Shown: piece after piece, positions 60,164 to 64,000 of the stretch
Layout: each line of letters starts with the position of its first letter
How positions within the stretch are numbered: the stretch's first letter is position 1
Source of the DNA: Chloroflexota bacterium
GTDB lineage: Bacteria; Chloroflexota; Ktedonobacteria; Ktedonobacterales; JADMIN01
NCBI GenBank assembly: GCA_021323855.1
Contig: JAJPKE010000013.1
Location: forward strand, 92,396-156,395
DNA length: 64,000 nt
Direction: 5' to 3'
Made by a program: the position numbers and the translations under genes
Notes under the pieces: generated by a model
Database searches by the model: none
Seen by the model: only the letters and a program-made list of their open reading frames with translations
What the model was told of the DNA's origin: nothing

Positions 60164-60396
60164 GCACCTGAATACATCCTACTTTTTCCGAGGTGCGGCC
60201 CGTAGAAACGTTGATATGAAGCGTTGAGAGGTACAGCATCTCACGAACGTACACGTATTAAGAATGGCGGGCAAAACCTCTCTCTGGGGCGGCATGCTGA
60301 TAGATGCTGATAGTAGGAAACCGTGCGCCGGCTCTTCAGAGCCGCGAGGTAGTGTAGCCGGATACCCAGGACGAGTAGCGAGGGAGACACCTTTTC

Positions 60397-61974
60397 ATGC
60401 ATCGTCGCACTTATTTATGGCTCATCTTCATCGTGCTTCTTGCCGCTGGAGCCATCTTCATTGACCTGCCGAACACGCCGGGCATCCACCTTGCGGGATA
60501 TAACAATTCGCTGGCGATCAAGCAGGGCCTGGACTTGCGAGGCGGTGTTCAGATCACCATGCAGGTAGAGTGCCCGACCGACCAGCCACATTGTGACAAA
60601 GATTCGGCGATGAGCGCGATCATTGACAACATCAATCGCCGTATCGCGCAGGGCCTCGCGGTCAATGACGCAGTGGTGCGTGAAGAGAGTGGCAACCGCA
60701 TCCTGATTCAGTTGCCTGACCTGCAAAACAGCGAGCAGGCGCTCAAGCTTTTGGGCACTACCGGCGAAATGAACATCATTGACACCGGCAGCACGCAACT
60801 CAACCAGGGTACCGATGTCACCGGCCAGACCTGCACCACCAAGTGCGCCTCCGGCCAGTATAAGATCGTCTTTACCGGCGCGCAACTCGATCCCAACTCC
60901 ATCAGCGCAGGGCTGAGTTCACAGAGCAACCAGCCAATTGTCCAGTTTGCGTTCCAGGGGTCCGCGCGCTCGGCATTTGCCAACTATACCAAGAACAATG
61001 TCGGCAACTATCTGACGATCACATTGGATAACAAGGTCATCGAATCGGCAGTCATCAACAGTGAGATTGATGGCACCGGCGAAATTGATGGCATTCCAGA
61101 CATCACCACTGCGCAAAATCTTGCGTCGCTGCTCAAGTATGGCGCGTTGCCGCTGCCGCTGCAAGTTATCAGCGACAGCCAGATCGCCCCGACGCTCGGC
61201 CAGGAGGCGCTCAATAGTAGCTGGATTGCCGGCGCCATCGGCCTGGCGATGGTCATGCTCTTCATGCTGGTCTACTACCGTCTCCCTGGTCTGCTCGCTG
61301 ATATGGCGCTGATCCTTTATGCACTCTTCCTCTTCGCCGTCATCAAGCTGCTTGGCGTGACGCTTTCGCTGCCGGGCATCGCCGCCACCATCCTGACGAT
61401 TGGTATGGCGGTGGACGCCAACGTGCTGATATTCGAGCGCATAAAAGAAGAATTACGCGCGGGCAGAACCATGTCTTCTGCCATTGATATCGGCTTCAAA
61501 CGCGCCTGGCCCTCCATTCGCGACTCCAACGCCTCGACGCTGATAACCTGCGTCATTCTCTATTGGTTCGGCAATAACTTCGGCGCAACGCTGATCGTCG
61601 GCTTAGCCATCAACCTGGGCATCGGCGTGGTCATCAGCCTCTTCACCGCTGTGACGGTCACGCGCACCTTCCTCAACTTCCTGTTGCTGCACGGCATTGC
61701 GACGCATCCGGCGCTCTACGGTCTACCAACCAAAGCGCTGAACGTCGGGCGCTACAACCGTCCAACCTCGCGGCTGGCGACGAGGCCTGCGCGACCCTCG
61801 CTGGCAACGGCAAAGGCAACGGTGGCTGCTGATACGGCTGAGGATGCCGATGAGGAGAGCAGCGAGAGTGATGGAGATGAGATGGAGCCGGTGGGCAACG
61901 TCAGCAACGGACGAACTCCCTCTGCGCGTCGCTCGGACTTGACCGGAACGTCCGGTAGTGTGGAGGAGGAGTAG
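60397..61974 (+). CDS. secD: Protein translocase subunit SecD
   Basis: RND-superfamily membrane subunit assisting late steps of Sec export, driven by the proton or sodium gradient. About 525 aa. First membrane segment at about 5-22 then QGLDLRGGVQITMQVE, the large extracytoplasmic domain, and helices of the SecD/F_C domain with IGLAMVMLFMLVYYRLPGLL and ILTIGMAVDANVLIFERIKE, a hallmark. A 100-residue charged tail follows the last helix. GGGAG is 9 bases upstream of the ATG. secF starts 2 bases after the stop. Confidence 0.95.
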   Translation: MHRRTYLWLIFIVLLAAGAIFIDLPNTPGIHLAGYNNSLAIKQGLDLRGGVQITMQVECPTDQPHCDKDSAMSAIIDNINRRIAQGLAVNDAVVREESGNRILIQLPDLQNSEQALKLLGTTGEMNIIDTGSTQLNQGTDVTGQTCTTKCASGQYKIVFTGAQLDPNSISAGLSSQSNQPIVQFAFQGSARSAFANYTKNNVGNYLTITLDNKVIESAVINSEIDGTGEIDGIPDITTAQNLASLLKYGALPLPLQVISDSQIAPTLGQEALNSSWIAGAIGLAMVMLFMLVYYRLPGLLADMALILYALFLFAVIKLLGVTLSLPGIAATILTIGMAVDANVLIFERIKEELRAGRTMSSAIDIGFKRAWPSIRDSNASTLITCVILYWFGNNFGATLIVGLAINLGIGVVISLFTAVTVTRTFLNFLLLHGIATHPALYGLPTKALNVGRYNRPTSRLATRPARPSLATAKATVAADTAEDADEESSESDGDEMEPVGNVSNGRTPSARRSDLTGTSGSVEEE

Positions 61975-61976
61975 GG

Positions 61977-63422
61977 GTGTATAACTTAACTCGTTACCGA
62001 TATTGGTTTTTTGCTCTTTCGCTGGTGGTCATTGTGCCGGGTCTGCTGGCGCTGATCTTCTGGCATCTCAACCTGGGCATTGACTTCACGCAGGGCACAA
62101 CGATTGACCTGCGCTTCCAGGCGGGAAACATCTCGCCAACTACTATCGCCACCATCTTCGAGAAGAACCATGCGCAGGATGTCAGTGTCTATCCTGTCAC
62201 GTCCTCTGGCGGCGATAAAGCCAACCAGTATGCCTATATCGAATTCAACCATGCCATCGGGACAAAGGAAGAGCAGACCGTTCTCTCGCGCCTGCAAGAC
62301 CCGAAATATAAGCTGCCGGGCATCAAGACGCCGGGTGGTAAATCGGTCTACACGCTGTACCTGGATGGCAGCGGGTCGCATACTACCGCCTTCATGGTGG
62401 TTCTCTTCACTTCGCCCGTGACGGCGCAACAGGTGGAGGCGGCGTTGCAGAATCTGCCGCCTACTGATGCGCCGCCTACTGACACCAATGGTGGCAGCGC
62501 CACCAGCGTCACGCCGACGGCCACTACTGCGCCAACGGCAACGGCAACAGCGAAGGCGACCGGAACAGCAACAGCGACGTCTACGCCAACGACGACGCCA
62601 AGCACGACGGCGCAAACCTTCCCGGTGGCGGTGAGCCAGGTGAAGATCGGTGAGAACGACACTACCTATCAGGTGAACACGCAGACCGACCTCATCACCA
62701 ACGATAGCTCCAAGATCAACCCGATTTTGAGCGATCTGCGCGCCAAGTATGGCTTTGTCTACATCCAGGATCACACGTCGGTTGGCCCGTCGGTGGCGAC
62801 TGAGACGACGCGCAACGCCATCATCGCGGTGGCGGCGGCCTCGCTGGCGATTTTGATCTACATCACCATTGCCTTCTATCGCGTCGGCACGCTGGCGCTA
62901 CGGGTGCGTTTCGGCGCCAGTGCCATCATCGCACTGCTGCACGATGCCTTTGTGGTGCTGGGGTTGTGGGCGATCTTCGGTGAACTCTTCAACTTCAAGG
63001 TGGACACGCTATTCCTGACAGCCATCCTGACAGTCATCGGCTTCTCGGTCCACGATACGATTGTGGTGTTCGACCGTATCCGCGAAAACCTTGCGCGGCG
63101 AACCTCCGAGTCGTTCCAGACGGTGGTGGATACCAGCCTGATCCAAACGCTGTCGCGTTCGCTCAATACGTCGCTAACGGTGTTGCTGGTGTTGACGGCG
63201 GAGGCGCTCTTTGGCGGCGCCAGTATCCAGGAGTTTGTGCTGGCGCTACTGATCGGCATCGCCTCTGGAACCTACTCCTCGATCTTCAACGCCAGTATGA
63301 TCCTCTATGTCTGGCAGACAAAAGAGTATCGCAAGTGGCCAGCGTGGTTCCGGCATCCGTACTTCCGGAGCAAGCCGCAACTGCCAACGCAGGCCCGCCC
63401 AACGGCGAAGGCGCGCGTCTAA
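61977..63422 (+). CDS. secF: Protein translocase subunit SecF with Thr/Pro-rich insertion
   Basis: GTG start at 61977, with GGAGGAGG in the end of secD. About 481 aa against roughly 300-320 for typical SecF. LGIDFTQGTTIDLRF is the N-terminal signature; the helices with FSVHDTIVVFDRIRENLARR and SLNTSLTVLLVLTAEALFGG are family marks. The extra length is an extracytoplasmic insertion, including about 60 residues of Thr/Ala/Pro-rich sequence (from about residue 160, for example TPTATTAPTATATAK), between the P1-type domain and the second helix. Works with SecD in one complex. Confidence 0.94.
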   Translation: MYNLTRYRYWFFALSLVVIVPGLLALIFWHLNLGIDFTQGTTIDLRFQAGNISPTTIATIFEKNHAQDVSVYPVTSSGGDKANQYAYIEFNHAIGTKEEQTVLSRLQDPKYKLPGIKTPGGKSVYTLYLDGSGSHTTAFMVVLFTSPVTAQQVEAALQNLPPTDAPPTDTNGGSATSVTPTATTAPTATATAKATGTATATSTPTTTPSTTAQTFPVAVSQVKIGENDTTYQVNTQTDLITNDSSKINPILSDLRAKYGFVYIQDHTSVGPSVATETTRNAIIAVAAASLAILIYITIAFYRVGTLALRVRFGASAIIALLHDAFVVLGLWAIFGELFNFKVDTLFLTAILTVIGFSVHDTIVVFDRIRENLARRTSESFQTVVDTSLIQTLSRSLNTSLTVLLVLTAEALFGGASIQEFVLALLIGIASGTYSSIFNASMILYVWQTKEYRKWPAWFRHPYFRSKPQLPTQARPTAKARV

Positions 63423-63457
63423 TCATGAGCGTCTAGTGAGCGCATCACTCCTCATCA

Positions 63458-63494
63458 TATCCTGCTTTGCTGGTTGGTAAAGCAGGATATTTTT
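63458..63494 (+). terminator. Intrinsic terminator of secD-secF
   Basis: TATCCTGCTTT (63458-63468) pairs with AAAGCAGGATA (63479-63489), loop of 10 bases, followed by TTTTT. It begins 36 bases past the secF stop. Confidence 0.85.
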
Positions 63495-63535
63495 GTAGAC
63501 CGTGTGGCAATATATGCCAATCAGGGACATGGGGC

Positions 63536-63564
63536 TTGACGTGGGGGCGCTTCTCGTGTATACT
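63536..63564 (+). promoter_or_regulatory. Promoter of tRNA-Asn
   Basis: TTGACG, exactly 17 bases, TATACT. Transcription would begin near 63571, 58 bases before the tRNA. Confidence 0.7.
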
Positions 63565-63628
63565 GCTGGCTGTTGTGGCTGAGCGATACCCATCATACCC
63601 ATCGCCCGGCGCAGCGAATCAACACCGT

Positions 63629-63703
63629 TCCTCGGTAGCTCAACGGTAGAGCAGGCGGCTGTTAACCGCAAGGTTACAGGTTCGAATCCTGTCCGAGGAG
63701 CCA
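63629..63703 (+). tRNA. tRNA-Asn (anticodon GTT), CCA encoded
   Basis: Cloverleaf read by hand: acceptor TCCTCGG with CCGAGGA, discriminator G, encoded CCA; D stem GCTC/GAGC; anticodon loop CTGTTAA (GTT) on a stem GGCGG/CCGCA with one mismatch at its outer pair; T arm ACAGG-TTCGAAT-CCTGT. 75 bases including CCA. Confidence 0.95.
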
Positions 63704-63727
63704 AACTGCAACCATCTTCAGTACACG

Positions 63728-63766
63728 CCCAGGTCGCAAAGACGTTTGCCGCCTGGGTTTCTTCTT
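63728..63766 (+). terminator. Terminator after tRNA-Asn
   Basis: CCCAGG (63728-63733) pairs with CCTGGG (63752-63757), with CAAA/TTTG inside, then TTTCTTCTT. Confidence 0.7.
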
Positions 63767-63952
63767 CCCAGGCACCTGCGCTCACCCCCTCTCAAAACCC
63801 CGCGAAATCGGTAAGGTTACAGCCTACTAGAGGCCCGTAGTGGGTGGAAGTTGGCAATATCCAGAGCGTGGTGAGATAGGGCCACAACTGGTCAGAAACT
63901 GTCTGAAAACCCATGAGATGCGAACAGGCGGCAGGGTTCGATATGCTGAACC

Positions 63953-64000
63953 ATGTCTACCCAACTCTATGCTACCAATCTGACGGACGCTGAGTGGGCG
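63953..64000 (+). mobile_element. 5' end of an insertion-sequence transposase
   Basis: An ATG at 63953 opens a frame of 16 codons to the right edge: MSTQLYATNLTDAEWA. 'LTDaEWa' near the N-terminus is characteristic of IS5/IS4-superfamily transposases (DUF4096-type start). About 50 bases upstream lies ACTGGTCAGAAACTGTCTGA, which may be part of the terminal inverted repeat; the right end needed to confirm it is outside the window. Insertion is just downstream of tRNA-Asn. Confidence 0.65.

Larger units (their letters stand above)
59901..60396. other. Intergenic region: repeats, promoter and secD leader
   Basis: About 500 bases without a gene. Contains two C/T-rich repeat copies (59902-59944; 59957-59989), the consensus promoter at 60135-60163, and a 5' leader of about 225 bases with a small hairpin GGCTCTTCAGAGCC. 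Confidence 0.6.

Noticed and set aside
63423..63785. 120-residue minus-strand open frame
   Set aside because: It runs antisense through tRNA-Asn and contains the familiar TGFEPVTLRLTAACSTVELP artefact of translating a tRNA backwards.

Overview
The window is GC-rich bacterial chromosome, apparently complete apart from one gene cut at each edge. The gene content (archaeal/eukaryotic-type ProRS behind a T-box leader, a geranylgeranyl-reductase-like flavoprotein, type II NADH dehydrogenase, several zinc MDR dehydrogenases, a His-rich zinc-ribbon protein, a SecD/SecF pair with a Pro/Thr-rich SecF insert) suggests Chloroflexota, perhaps the Ktedonobacteria. This is inferred from protein character alone; no marker gene settles it.

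Layout. 1-9 kb: a SUKH-domain protein cut by the left edge, isoaspartyl peptidase, a stress protein, FtsH, a zinc-ribbon protein, DedA and MgtC-type membrane proteins. 9-18.6 kb: an extracytoplasmic Asp-box protein, a geranylgeranyl-reductase-like enzyme, a DNA-binding-type histidine kinase, a T-box-controlled proS, two TrkA/RCK proteins and purB. 18.8-23.1 kb: a Lys/Ala/Thr-rich histone-H1-like protein and two zinc dehydrogenases. 23.3-27.3 kb: a two-gene unit in which a TIR/beta-helix protein is followed by a large, non-intron reverse transcriptase. 27.6-34.7 kb: greA, then gltX, an EF-G domain III-IV fragment, lysS, galT and galK in one orientation. 34.8-48.9 kb: a GyrI-like protein, a giant DUF4011-type helicase/nuclease split by one in-frame TAA, NDH-2, two more zinc dehydrogenases, small membrane and secreted proteins. 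49-58.5 kb: a DinD-like gene broken by an in-frame TAA, a two-gene SMC/condensin (Wadjet/Mks-like) unit, a GT87-like membrane protein and an AlbA_2 (Schlafen-type) regulator. 58.6-64 kb: GNAT, alpha/beta hydrolase, secD-secF, tRNA-Asn and the first 16 codons of an insertion-sequence transposase.

Housekeeping operons alternate with candidate genome-defence genes: TIR plus RT, helicase plus PD-(D/E)XK nuclease, DinD plus SMC, and AlbA_2. The TIR/beta-helix-RT pair is the best candidate for an undescribed system. The RT resembles the single-copy 'rvt' cellular RTs more than retrons or group II introns, and the TIR domain keeps the glutamate expected of an NADase. Two of the defence-type genes each carry exactly one in-frame ochre codon in an otherwise intact reading frame.

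Regulatory signals read from the sequence include a well-formed T-box with a CCG specifier before proS, several promoters close to TTGACG-N17-TATACT, and a family of short C/T-rich inverted repeats at gene ends.
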